From: a virus
DNA length: 34,994 nt
IMG/VR virus record: IMGVR_UViG_3300021403_000002
Location: 1 to 34,994 of that record
Reading direction: 5' to 3' (one strand)
Below, in pieces: positions 15,105 through 21,433 of this stretch; within the stretch, counting starts at the first letter, position 1; every line of letters starts with the position of its first letter. The position numbers and the translations under genes are program-made. Below the pieces are notes generated by a model. That model had not been told where the DNA came from. It worked only from the letters and a program-made list of their open reading frames with translations, and ran no database searches.

Positions 15105-15347
15105 ATGATGAAATACCATGCGTGGACACATGAGAATGATGATGAAATGCGGCTAGAACTATGCCAATGGATGGCCAAGACTAACCTGACTACCATAGAC
15201 CTATGCTATAAGATGGGCATTAGGAATAGGATCACGTTGAGGAACTTTTTAGAAGATAAGACAGTGATTGAGGAAAGCACCCGGCGTAAGATAATTCAGT
15301 TCATTGCTGATTGCCGTTATAGGGACCTCAGGAAACTAAATCCTTGA
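15105..15347 (+). CDS. Cro/HTH-like regulator (80 aa)
   Basis: AGAGG lies six bases before ATG 15105. Residues 18-60 fit a lambda-repressor-type helix-turn-helix: LCQWMAKTNLTTIDLCYKM, then GIRNRITLRNFLEDKTVI, then ESTRRKIIQFI. The layout (helix, T-x-x-DLC helix, turn, RxTLRNF recognition-like helix) is the small Cro-like fold. It is divergent from the early leftward operon, and the operator repeats sit directly upstream, so it probably represses one or both promoters. No CI-type C-terminal domain or integrase is present, so a lysogeny switch is not supported. Confidence 0.65.
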   Translation: MMKYHAWTHENDDEMRLELCQWMAKTNLTTIDLCYKMGIRNRITLRNFLEDKTVIEESTRRKIIQFIADCRYRDLRKLNP

Positions 15348-15425
15348 TATCATGCGAGATAGTTTATAGAATGGTTCCCGAAATAGCTCATATCGAGCTA
15401 CAAGTCATTAATCCCTGGTGGATAT

Positions 15426-15719
15426 ATGAAGTACGGAATCGAGCCAATTATATCTGTGCACAAAAAACAAGGACCGGATTTTAACCCAGTCCTTGAATCT
15501 TTTCTTTCTCACTGCAGCAAATGGTCAACTAAGTACATTCACTTGAGAAAAAGAAGTCTTTTTAATATCAACAAAGTTTTATCACTAACATCTAAGCTTA
15601 CCGGCATCAGAGTTATCCACAGTCTTTCTAAATTTATTCCTGTTGTAAGGGAAAACGAGTACGTTAAAGTTCTCGGAAAGAGAAAGAAGGAAAAGGAAAA
15701 GGATGGTTTTATTGTCTAA
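15426..15719 (+). CDS. Doubtful small reading frame upstream of the initiator gene (97 aa)
   Basis: An ATG at 15426 with a weak GGTGG site opens 97 codons that overlap the initiator gene by 17 bases. Against a real gene: the frame contains a terminator-like hairpin near its start and a DnaA box, and the composition is unremarkable with a lysine/arginine-rich end (GKRKKEKEKDG). It could instead be an untranslated origin region, or a leader peptide that controls the initiator by coupled translation. I report it as possible only. Confidence 0.3.
   Translation: MKYGIEPIISVHKKQGPDFNPVLESFLSHCSKWSTKYIHLRKRSLFNINKVLSLTSKLTGIRVIHSLSKFIPVVRENEYVKVLGKRKKEKEKDGFIV
15468..15507 (+). terminator. Rho-independent terminator after the regulator gene
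   Basis: CAAGGAC (15468-15474) pairs with GTCCTTG (15489-15495). The stem continues with two G-C pairs after one mismatch, and the loop is ATTTTAA. The downstream stretch AATCTTTTCTTTC is T-rich. It would end transcripts of the regulator gene before the replication region, and it falls inside the doubtful reading frame 15426-15719. Confidence 0.55.
15613..15621 (+). promoter_or_regulatory. DnaA box
   Basis: TTATCCACA is a perfect match to the consensus DnaA box. It lies 82 bases upstream of the initiator start and about 150 bases from the iteron-like repeats. A chance occurrence in 35 kb on two strands is possible, but the position beside a replication gene supports host DnaA use at this origin. 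Confidence 0.5.
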
Positions 15720-16998
15720 AACCCTTTGTCAGACTCAATATATTCGTTCCCGCCGAAGGAGTCAAGGATCGTTGTCAACATTGACAACATTGATAGCATT
15801 GCACGTTGTCAAAGATCCTGAGGCTTACTTTTTGTCTCTTTCTGAAACCAAGCGTCGGGTATTCAACCAGTTTGTATTCTGGGACAACAAGTTCCGCATT
15901 AATTACTTTAGTCAGACTACTATAGCTCACGCTGTGGGTATCAGTCGTAAGCACCTCAGTGAAATTCTTCTGGAATTTGAGCAACTTGGTCTTATCAAAT
16001 CAATCTATCGTCATCTTAAGACTAACATCTACAAACTTGCGAACATTTTTTACTCCCCAAAATTGCGTTCTCGGCTGGTGAAATTTTGCGCTGCATTTTC
16101 GTTCATTCCGTGGCACATGATTGGGTTCACAAATGGTGTTTGGTCGAAGGTGGTCCAAACCTGCGAGGTTACACAATATAAGAATATTATATCTAAGAGT
16201 TATATAACCAAACCCTTTGACCTTAACACTGACCTTAACCCTGGTTATATAACTCTTACAGGCGCGCGCGCGCGAGGGGAAGGTTATGGAAAGGTTAAAG
16301 TTGGTCAAATAAGTGGGGGAATTAGGGTGGATAGTAATTCGATACCAATTCGTCAGTCGATTCGAGCATTGAAGCAGCTCAACCTGACACTTCAGGGGGA
16401 GATGAAGCTCTCTGTCTTCCCAGACAAAGCGCTTGAGTATGGGATGAGGAAGATGAAAAATATGCACCTTATCTCCGACAAGTTCGCCTATTTTTGGGGA
16501 ATATGTAGCAACTTCTGCAAAGAGAATGGTTTGAAGGTTGAATGGTCGGTTTTTAATAGACTCAAGGATCAGTATCCGGATGTCTATACCGAGGGCTGTG
16601 CTATGACGCACACCCTCACAACCCCTACCTTTGGTGAGAAGCCACAAGATTCGGCTCACGCCTCACCACAAAGCAGAGAATGGGGGGCTGATTATCGAGC
16701 AGCCCGAGTACCATGCCCCCACCTTGATTCCTGTGATCCCCTCTTGCAGAAAGCGCTGTCGGACTGCCAGTGCCTGCACAAGCAATCCTGTGCTTATCTG
16801 AACCATCAATCAGACTCTACCTTTTGCAGGAAGCTCGAGAGACGTGGCCCCACATGGGAGCAGATGACCATAAAGCAGCGCAAGCGTCAGTTGATGGCAA
16901 TCGATCCCACCTGGCGCAAGATATTGATCGATGCCATGTCTAAGGACCCCGTGCGGCAGCAGCAATGCATCGATGCCCTTTGCTCACCCGATGAATAA
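15703..16998 (+). CDS. Replication initiator with winged-helix domain and in-gene origin (431 aa)
   Basis: A purine-rich AAGGAAAAGG precedes the ATG. Residues 69-112 form a winged helix-turn-helix (QTTIAHAVGISRKHLSEIL, then EFEQLGLI, then a basic wing KSIYRHLKTNIYKL). This is the type of DNA-binding domain seen in phage O-like and plasmid initiators. Residues 160-205 are a low-complexity linker encoded by DNA with repeats and a long inverted repeat. The C-terminal half is Lys/Arg- and His/Cys-containing (CPHLDSCDPLL, CQCLHKQSC), which may bind a metal ion or a helicase loader. The plan (N-terminal DNA-binding domain, origin in the middle of the gene, C-terminal partner domain) is that of lambda O. 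The phage has no helicase or polymerase of its own, so host replication proteins must be recruited. Confidence 0.7.
   Translation: MVLLSKTLCQTQYIRSRRRSQGSLSTLTTLIALHVVKDPEAYFLSLSETKRRVFNQFVFWDNKFRINYFSQTTIAHAVGISRKHLSEILLEFEQLGLIKSIYRHLKTNIYKLANIFYSPKLRSRLVKFCAAFSFIPWHMIGFTNGVWSKVVQTCEVTQYKNIISKSYITKPFDLNTDLNPGYITLTGARARGEGYGKVKVGQISGGIRVDSNSIPIRQSIRALKQLNLTLQGEMKLSVFPDKALEYGMRKMKNMHLISDKFAYFWGICSNFCKENGLKVEWSVFNRLKDQYPDVYTEGCAMTHTLTTPTFGEKPQDSAHASPQSREWGADYRAARVPCPHLDSCDPLLQKALSDCQCLHKQSCAYLNHQSDSTFCRKLERRGPTWEQMTIKQRKRQLMAIDPTWRKILIDAMSKDPVRQQQCIDALCSPDE
15772..15814. repeat. Iteron-like 9-base repeats inside the initiator gene
   Basis: TTGTCAACA, TTGACAACA, TTGATAGCA, TTGCACG and TTGTCAAAG follow in sequence, most with exact nine-base spacing, and are bounded by AGGATC and its complement GATCCT. 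The same nine-base unit occurs in reverse orientation in the control region 15054-15082 (23 of 27 positions agree over the best stretch). In the gene they encode codons 24-37. They are likely binding sites for the initiator or the regulator. Confidence 0.6.
16194..16258. repeat. Perfect 17-bp inverted repeat with direct repeats in the loop: candidate origin core
   Basis: TAAGAGTTATATAACCA (16194-16210) and its exact complement (16242-16258) flank 31 bases that hold two copies of TGACCTTAAC at 12-base spacing (16218-16227, 16230-16239). An AT-rich stretch lies just upstream and a GCGCGC run just downstream (16262-16274). The structure falls in the linker-coding part of the initiator gene. Such an arrangement is not needed for coding and matches an origin with initiator sites and an unwinding element. 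Confidence 0.65.
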
Positions 16999-17080
16999 CC
17001 GGTATACTTATATCCTGAGGGCCAACACATAACACCAGCAACCAGGATGCCCCCAGTTAAATTGTTTTAGCGGGGCGAGT

Positions 17081-17524
17081 ATGATTAATACGGTATCCAT
17101 GATTACTTCTCTTATAAACGATTCCTCTCTGAATAAGTATATTCTTCCAGGTAGTCCCATGGCATGGAAGCGGGCCGGGCTCTGTAAGAGTCGATTCTAT
17201 GATCAACAGACGCATGTAAAGATGGCCAAGGGTTGTGAGATGAATCTTCAGCGTAATGGCGCGCCCACCTTAATGAAGCCCATTAGACTTATAGCCATGT
17301 TCTATATGCCAATGCCCAACTCATGGTCACCTAAGAAGCGGGATCTTATGAGAGGTAAGCATTGCCCCACTACTCCCGATAATACTAATATGATGAAGCT
17401 TATAGAGGATATCGCAGTCGAAGTGCAGATCATGAGAGATGATGCACTGATAGCCTCCCACTTTTATGATAAGATCTACGATGATAATCCAAGAACAGAG
17501 TTTATTCTCCAGGAGATCGAGTGA
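17081..17524 (+). CDS. rusA: RusA-like Holliday junction resolvase (147 aa)
   Basis: The order of motifs fits RusA: PGSPMAWKRAGLCKSRFYD near the N-terminus, a strand IRLIAMFYMPMP, SPKKRDLMRGKHCPTTPDN, then NMMKLIEDIAVEVQIMRDD, and a final KIYDDNPRTEFILQEIE. The aspartates in TPDNTN, IEDI and MRDD correspond to the conserved metal-binding acidic residues of the family. RusA cleaves four-way junctions symmetrically. In phages the enzyme resolves branched replication products before packaging, here in concert with ERF. GGGGCGAGT precedes the ATG. A later ATG (at 17099) is possible. The following gene starts in the sequence of its stop codon. Confidence 0.85.
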   Translation: MINTVSMITSLINDSSLNKYILPGSPMAWKRAGLCKSRFYDQQTHVKMAKGCEMNLQRNGAPTLMKPIRLIAMFYMPMPNSWSPKKRDLMRGKHCPTTPDNTNMMKLIEDIAVEVQIMRDDALIASHFYDKIYDDNPRTEFILQEIE

Positions 17525-17877
17525 ACTATTTCATATGGGATAATAGGAACTGGGTACCCATTAATCCGGATCAGTTAGGTCATCAGGTCAAGTCTACTTG
17601 GTCATTGAATGACATAACTCTCATTACTATCACTGACTCTGACCTTCCCTCCAACCATTACATTGGTTGTAAGGTCAATGATCAAGGTGATCGCATTTTC
17701 GCTGAGCAGAAGGATGCTATAAAGGTTGAGCTTTATGATAAGCCTCATTTATATCTCATTCCACCATCTGCATTTCTCGGTACTGATATATCTAATAAAC
17801 TCACTATCATGACACAAGGTCATCCGAAGGAAGAAATACATGGCTATGAAGCCGATGTTAACGATGCCTGTTCCTAG
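17521..17877 (+). CDS. Unknown protein between resolvase and terminase small subunit (118 aa)
   Basis: It starts with GTG, five bases after AGGAG, and overlaps the resolvase stop (GTGA). Secondary structure is mixed: FIWDNRNWVPINPDQLGHQ, then TWSLNDITLITITDSDLP, then KVELYDKPHLYLIPPSAFL. No motif is recognised. It overlaps the TerS candidate by 38 bases. The position suggests late-early expression together with the resolvase. Confidence 0.6.
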   Translation: MNYFIWDNRNWVPINPDQLGHQVKSTWSLNDITLITITDSDLPSNHYIGCKVNDQGDRIFAEQKDAIKVELYDKPHLYLIPPSAFLGTDISNKLTIMTQGHPKEEIHGYEADVNDACS

Positions 17878-18421
17878 GGATCCAGACCCTAACTCTCCTA
17901 AGGATTCTGTACGCGCACGTGTAAGATTAAGGAGGGATGGGAGCCCATGGTCGTATGATCCACCACGCAAGAAGGGTGGTATAGACGCTCCTGTAAAGCT
18001 TAATCCCTTAGCACTGGTGGAAGTACCTACTGATCCTGTCGCTCAGACGAACCTGGCTTCTCAATTGCTTGTCTGGTCTGAAACACCTGAAGCTGAATCC
18101 ATAGAGCAATTCCCCCTCTCCCTTCGCATGAACCCTTATAAGTTCTATAGAATCGCTGACATTAACCCTTACTTCTCTGACTGCCTTGATGCAGCTATGG
18201 CAGCTATAGGTTTTAGAAGAGAGAAGAACGCGCGCACACGCGTGGAGGACTCTGGTACCATCATGAAGATGCAACCCTTATATAATAAGTCCTATAGAGA
18301 GCTCGCTCTTATGAAGGCGAATGCTGAGTCGACCAAAGTAGGTACTATGATACAAGTTATTGAAGGACCGGTTCCAGATTCGGACATGGTGCCAAAGAAG
18401 TTAGAGTCTGATAATAAATAA
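17840..18421 (+). CDS. terS: Terminase small subunit candidate (193 aa)
   Basis: AAGGAAG lies six bases before ATG. The N-terminal 60 residues are Pro/Arg-rich and probably disordered. From about residue 85 the sequence QFPLSLRMNPYKFYRIADI, then NPYFSDCLDAAMAAIGFRR, then YNKSYRELALMKANAE resembles the helix-turn-helix and following helix of phage TerS proteins, in which the order is a FYRWxxEHPEFS-like recognition part and a YNSALAxFxLKN-like helix. TerS recognises the pac site and stimulates TerL. The position 1.6 kb upstream of TerL, with accessory genes between, is acceptable. The similarity is partial, and the assignment remains a proposal. Confidence 0.55.
   Translation: MAMKPMLTMPVPRDPDPNSPKDSVRARVRLRRDGSPWSYDPPRKKGGIDAPVKLNPLALVEVPTDPVAQTNLASQLLVWSETPEAESIEQFPLSLRMNPYKFYRIADINPYFSDCLDAAMAAIGFRREKNARTRVEDSGTIMKMQPLYNKSYRELALMKANAESTKVGTMIQVIEGPVPDSDMVPKKLESDNK
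18406..18421 (+). repeat. 16-bp direct repeat, copy 1
   Basis: GTCTGATAATAAATAA at the end of the TerS candidate gene is repeated exactly at 18568-18583 at the end of the next small gene. Both proteins therefore end in SDNK. Confidence 0.7.
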
Positions 18422-18430
18422 GGTGGTTTC

Positions 18431-18583
18431 ATGACCAAGGTCATTATCGCTCGGCCATTTGCGAGATATATTCCCATTACTGAGCAGGAGTGGGATGCGC
18501 ATCGTAATAATATCGCAAGTAAAAACACTTCGCCCGAACCTGATTTTACCCTTCAGTTGATATCTGTGTCTGATAATAAATAA
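18431..18583 (+). CDS. Small protein after the terminase small subunit candidate (50 aa)
   Basis: AGGTGG lies four bases before ATG. The protein reads TKVIIARPFARYIPITEQE, then WDAHRNNIASKNTSPEPDF, then LQLISVSDNK. The ITEQEWDAHRN part looks like a short helix with an aromatic anchor. No family is recognised. The gene is bounded by two copies of a 16-bp direct repeat and is followed by a weak terminator-like hairpin. Confidence 0.6.
   Translation: MTKVIIARPFARYIPITEQEWDAHRNNIASKNTSPEPDFTLQLISVSDNK
18568..18583 (+). repeat. 16-bp direct repeat, copy 2
   Basis: Exact copy of 18406-18421, again including the stop codon. It may mark insertion of the small gene 18431-18583 by short-repeat recombination. 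Confidence 0.7.
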
Positions 18584-18596
18584 CTATACATCTCAC

Positions 18597-18797
18597 TTAG
18601 TAATCCCAAGACACAAGACTATCTTTGGGTGGGTTTTTCCAGAGGTCGTCATGAAGTGTTCGTGATTTTTCATACGATCCCGATTGTGCCAACAACCAAC
18701 ATAAAGATTTTATTTTACTTAATCGTTGGTTCTTCTTTTTTCTTATCATCGACTTCAGATGATATTTTATTTTATTCTTCATAAGTATCCGATACAT
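18597..18797 (-). CDS. Doubtful leftward reading frame (66 aa)
   Basis: This is the only open frame in the 270-base gap 18584-18853. From ATG 18797 it would encode a very basic protein (MKNKIKYHLKSMIRKKKNQ, ending in DLWKNPPKDSLVSWDY). There is no ribosome binding site, and its start abuts the strong rightward promoter at 18799. The longer version of the frame (to 18953) runs under a well-supported gene. I consider it probably not translated. Confidence 0.2.
   Translation of the reverse strand: MYRILMKNKIKYHLKSMIRKKKNQRLSKIKSLCWLLAQSGSYEKSRTLHDDLWKNPPKDSLVSWDY
18605..18638 (+). terminator. Weak terminator-like hairpin
   Basis: CCCAAG can pair with CTTTGGG with one bulged base, followed by TGGG and a five-T run. 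The stem is short. It would end the transcript that contains the TerS candidate and the 50-aa gene. Confidence 0.35.
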
Positions 18798-18798
18798 T

Positions 18799-18827
18799 TT
18801 TACAGCTTGCTGCATAACTGCTATAAT
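18799..18827 (+). promoter_or_regulatory. Strong sigma70-like promoter for the RHH/cysteine gene cluster
   Basis: TTTACA (18799-18804) and a perfect TATAAT (18822-18827) are separated by exactly 17 bases, and the next gene starts 26 bases downstream with GGGAGTGATTCA before its ATG. It should drive 18854-19968 and possibly the terminase gene. Confidence 0.8.
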
Positions 18828-18853
18828 GCTAATTATACCACGGGAGTGATTCA

Positions 18854-19141
18854 ATGGCGCATTATAGAGACAGAATAACCATAGGGCTTGACCATGATAC
18901 TCATGATGCTCTTGTGAGGGTATGGACTTCTCGGCAGAATGCTCGGCATCCATCGAGGAGTAAGCATGCGATAGTGAGTGAGGCTATCCATTTATTGGCT
19001 TCCAAGGAAGAATCTGACTGCCACTTTTACCCAGACCCTTCTTGTATATCTGATGGCGGACATGTTGCTCGCTGCGATTGCCCTGATCATATAAAGATAA
19101 TCTGTGGTAATGATCCAGGATGTAGAGGATACAAAAGATGA
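18854..19141 (+). CDS. Ribbon-helix-helix protein with C-terminal cysteine/histidine cluster (95 aa)
   Basis: GGGAGTG precedes ATG. The first 55 residues suit an RHH domain: strand DRITIGLDHDTHDALVRVW, then a turn region ARHPSRSKH and helix AIVSEAIHLLASKE. The C-terminal 40 residues carry six cysteines and two histidines (CHFYPDPSC, then HVARCDCPDH, then CGNDPGC), a probable metal-binding module. The combination suggests a metal-stabilised or metal-sensing repressor that may control its own strong promoter. It overlaps the next gene by four bases (ATGA). Antitoxin-like function is possible, but no toxin partner is obvious. Confidence 0.65.
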   Translation: MAHYRDRITIGLDHDTHDALVRVWTSRQNARHPSRSKHAIVSEAIHLLASKEESDCHFYPDPSCISDGGHVARCDCPDHIKIICGNDPGCRGYKR

Positions 19142-19446
19142 AATGTAATCTTCCTGACTGCGCGTTAAAAGTGACCATGGAATATATGTGTTTCGTACCT
19201 GGGTTCTATTCGCTCGATCAAATTACCTCTGTAGAGCAGAGCATCTATTCTTGTGAAGATCATATTAATAGAATCGAATTCGATCTCAAAGAGAGTCGTA
19301 TTTTAGTTGTTTGGGCCAGATTGGGATCTACTAATTATGAGCAAGTACAGCATGATGGCGTAATTAAGCAGATGGATTGCAATAAAGAGCAGGGCGCTAT
19401 ATACCTAGCTCAGAGTGGATGGAAAATTAAAAATGAAATGGATTAG
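19138..19446 (+). CDS. Unknown small protein with cysteine pair (102 aa)
   Basis: The ATG overlaps the stop of the RHH gene (ATGA). The N-terminus MKCNLPDCALKVTMEYMCF together with YSCEDHINRIEF contains cysteines and a histidine in an arrangement that could form a small zinc site (C-x4-C ... C-x2-H). The rest is mixed alpha/beta. It may act together with the upstream regulator. No family is recognised. Confidence 0.55.
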   Translation: MKCNLPDCALKVTMEYMCFVPGFYSLDQITSVEQSIYSCEDHINRIEFDLKESRILVVWARLGSTNYEQVQHDGVIKQMDCNKEQGAIYLAQSGWKIKNEMD

Positions 19447-19463
19447 GGTTACTGGTGTTATAA

Positions 19464-19742
19464 ATGAAGTGGATTAGCATTAATGATCGGCTGCCTCCCG
19501 CTGGCATTAAGACCCGATTGCGGTATGTACGAATTAAGGATGGCGAAATCATACTTGAGGAAGAAGGTATATTGGTCCGACCTCATTGCGACCACAAAAG
19601 TTGTAGGACTGTTTTTAGAGTGCCGGAATATAATGGTTGCATTGATAGATCATTGACCGGAAGGTTTGAATTTCTTGTGTCTGACAAAGAGGCGGGTTTG
19701 TTGGCTAAGGTTACTCATTGGGTTGAAAATGAAGTGGAATAA
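19464..19742 (+). CDS. DUF551-like protein (92 aa)
   Basis: The start MKWISINDRLPPAGIKTRL and the end LLAKVTHWVENEVE match the pattern of the DUF551 family (WIS-x-x-DRLP at the N-terminus, THWxP near the C-terminus), frequent in phages and prophages with unknown function. Internal FEFLVSDKEAG is consistent. Two CxH-type residues (HCDHKSC) are extra. It overlaps the next gene, which looks related, by 14 bases. Confidence 0.65.
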   Translation: MKWISINDRLPPAGIKTRLRYVRIKDGEIILEEEGILVRPHCDHKSCRTVFRVPEYNGCIDRSLTGRFEFLVSDKEAGLLAKVTHWVENEVE

Positions 19743-19968
19743 GTTTAGTGACATTAGGCCCGAACAGCGCGAGACCGTTTTATTTTTTCATTCCAAAACT
19801 GGTATTTTTCTTGGTCGTTATGATTATTATTTCAATGGAACAGTGCGACAGGAATGCTTTGGTGTATTTAATGATGCAGATGCCTTAATATTCTCTTCTG
19901 ATGATAACAAGGTATCTCTTTATTGGTCTCATATAACAAACATTCCATTGCCTAAGGAAGATTCGTAG
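19729..19968 (+). CDS. Second DUF551-like protein (79 aa)
   Basis: The frame opens earlier at 19666, but ATG 19729 gives MKWNKFSDIRPEQRETVLF, which parallels the start of the preceding gene (MKWISINDRLP). The end YWSHITNIPLPKEDS parallels the W-x-PLP end of DUF551 proteins. The middle (GIFLGRYDYYFNGTVRQE) aligns loosely. I infer a diverged tandem duplicate. The ribosome binding site is weak, so coupling to the previous gene is likely. Confidence 0.55.
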   Translation: MKWNKFSDIRPEQRETVLFFHSKTGIFLGRYDYYFNGTVRQECFGVFNDADALIFSSDDNKVSLYWSHITNIPLPKEDS

Positions 19969-20025
19969 GTGTAGGGATGGTTATGGTATAATCTGAATAG
20001 TGCTTATTTACGTTCATCCCTACAC
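19969..20025 (+). promoter_or_regulatory. Extended -10 promoter enclosed by an 11-bp inverted repeat, upstream of terL
   Basis: GTGTAGGGATG (19969-19979) and its exact complement CATCCCTACAC (20015-20025) flank 35 bases that contain TGGTATAAT (TATAAT at 19987-19992), an extended -10 promoter. The right arm ends 13 bases before the TTG start of terL. An operator pair, or a packaging-recognition site, are both possible. No good -35 is visible. Confidence 0.6.
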
Positions 20026-20038
20026 TTGCGGTAATTAA

Positions 20039-21433
20039 TTGATACCAACCGTCGTAAAGCTCGATAAATTCCATCCCCGATCGTATCAGATCCCTATGAT
20101 GGATGCCTTGCTCAACAAGGGATACGATCGAGTTATGGCTATCCTTCCCCGCCGAGCTGGCAAAGACCTTACCGCATTCAACATTTGCATTCGGATGCTT
20201 ATCCGCAAGGTTCAGACCATATACTATGTATTTCCCACCTTCAACGATGGCCGCAATATTTTATGGGACGCATTAACGAATGACGGTTTCCGTGTCCTTG
20301 ATTATCTTCCTTCAGAGCTTGTTGAGTCTCGCAATGAACAGATGATGCGCATCAAGCTTAAGAACGGTTCGGTCTTTCAGGTGATGGGATCCAATAAGCC
20401 AGATAAGATGGTGGGAACTAACCCGTCAGGCATCGTATTTTCTGAATATGCTAAGTGCGATGAGCGTGTCTACCAATTCGCTGGTCCTATACTCAATGGT
20501 AATGGTGGCTGGGCGCTATTCATATCAACGCCGCGCGGCAAGAATCATTTCTGGGATTTATGGAACATATCTCAATCATATCCAGATAAGTGGTTTGGGT
20601 ATCGAATGACCATTGAAGAGACGGGTCATATACCAGTCGCTGTGATTCGGGGGGACGTTGAACGGGGAGAGATCTCAGAGGACATGGCCCAGCAGGAATA
20701 CTTCTGCTCATTTGAACTAGGCGTCGAAGGATCTTACTATGCTAAATACATTGATCGTATGCATTTACAGGAGCAGATAGGTAAGGTTCTGTGGGATCCT
20801 AATAATAAGGTCCATACCGCATGGGACATCGGCTATAATGATGCCACCGCTATCATCTTTTTTCAGGTCTCTTCGACTAATAACGTTCATATCATAGATT
20901 ATCATGAGAAATCTAAGGAAGAGGCGTCCTACCATGCAAAAATCGTCCTTGATAAGCCCTATCAATATGGTCTTCATATAGGGCCTCATGATGTATGGGC
21001 ACATAACTCAACTGGTGACTTTCGGTGGAAGAAATATAATGATCTCGGCATAACCATGACTCGCGACCATAATCAAGGCGAGCATCCAGAGACCATTGAT
21101 AGTGGTATTGAGGCAGTTAAAACAGTTCTATCTAAATGTTATATCGATGAAGTTAAGTGCAAGTCACTCATAAAATCACTTGAGAACTATCGTCAAGAAA
21201 AGAATAGTAAGAAAGAAACTTATGGTCGACCTGTGCACGATAAGCACTCTCATGGTGCAGACGCCATGAGGTATCTTGCGGTGGGTATGAAACGCACTGT
21301 TCCGGGCAAATCAGCCGAAGATCTTCGCCAGCTACACGCAGAGGCTCGCTATGGGGCCTCGAATAACAAGCTGCCTCCAATATTCAATTCCAATAACCCC
21401 ATGACGCCTAATCCTTTTTTCCAGCAGCGCTGA
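20039..21433 (+). CDS. terL: Terminase large subunit (464 aa)
   Basis: This is the packaging motor ATPase and nuclease. The N-terminus FHPRSYQIPMMDALL is the adenine-binding region, and MAILPRRAGKDLTAFN is the Walker A motif (RRAGKD). A Walker-B-like strand with acidic end is GIVFSEYAKCDERVYQF, and FISTPRGKNHFWDLW is the coupling motif. The C-terminal RuvC-like nuclease shows HTAWDIGYNDATAIIFFQ with its first acidic residue, and HDKHSHGADAMRYLAVG near the end. The length is typical of the family. The frame begins right after a TAA, so the start is TTG 20039 (with a weak GCGGT upstream) or ATG 20096; the FHPRSYQ motif favours the TTG. The C-terminus overlaps a leftward gene by 26 bases. Confidence 0.93.
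   Translation: MIPTVVKLDKFHPRSYQIPMMDALLNKGYDRVMAILPRRAGKDLTAFNICIRMLIRKVQTIYYVFPTFNDGRNILWDALTNDGFRVLDYLPSELVESRNEQMMRIKLKNGSVFQVMGSNKPDKMVGTNPSGIVFSEYAKCDERVYQFAGPILNGNGGWALFISTPRGKNHFWDLWNISQSYPDKWFGYRMTIEETGHIPVAVIRGDVERGEISEDMAQQEYFCSFELGVEGSYYAKYIDRMHLQEQIGKVLWDPNNKVHTAWDIGYNDATAIIFFQVSSTNNVHIIDYHEKSKEEASYHAKIVLDKPYQYGLHIGPHDVWAHNSTGDFRWKKYNDLGITMTRDHNQGEHPETIDSGIEAVKTVLSKCYIDEVKCKSLIKSLENYRQEKNSKKETYGRPVHDKHSHGADAMRYLAVGMKRTVPGKSAEDLRQLHAEARYGASNNKLPPIFNSNNPMTPNPFFQQR

Noticed and set aside
15031-15347. Lysogeny switch
   Set aside because: Only one small HTH protein is present; there is no CI-like repressor with dimerisation domain, no integrase and no attachment site.
16262-16274. 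GCGCGCGCGCGCG run as a possible Z-DNA element
   Set aside because: It encodes an Ala-Arg linker and is short; mentioned only as a boundary of the origin region.
16000-16659. Leftward reading frame of 219 codons opposite the initiator gene
   Set aside because: The plus strand has the winged-helix gene with good context; the opposite frame has no start signals and includes the inverted repeat.
18597-18953. Leftward reading frame of 118 codons
   Set aside because: Its first 50 codons lie under the RHH gene and the strong rightward promoter, and there is no ribosome binding site. Only a shorter version was kept, at low confidence.
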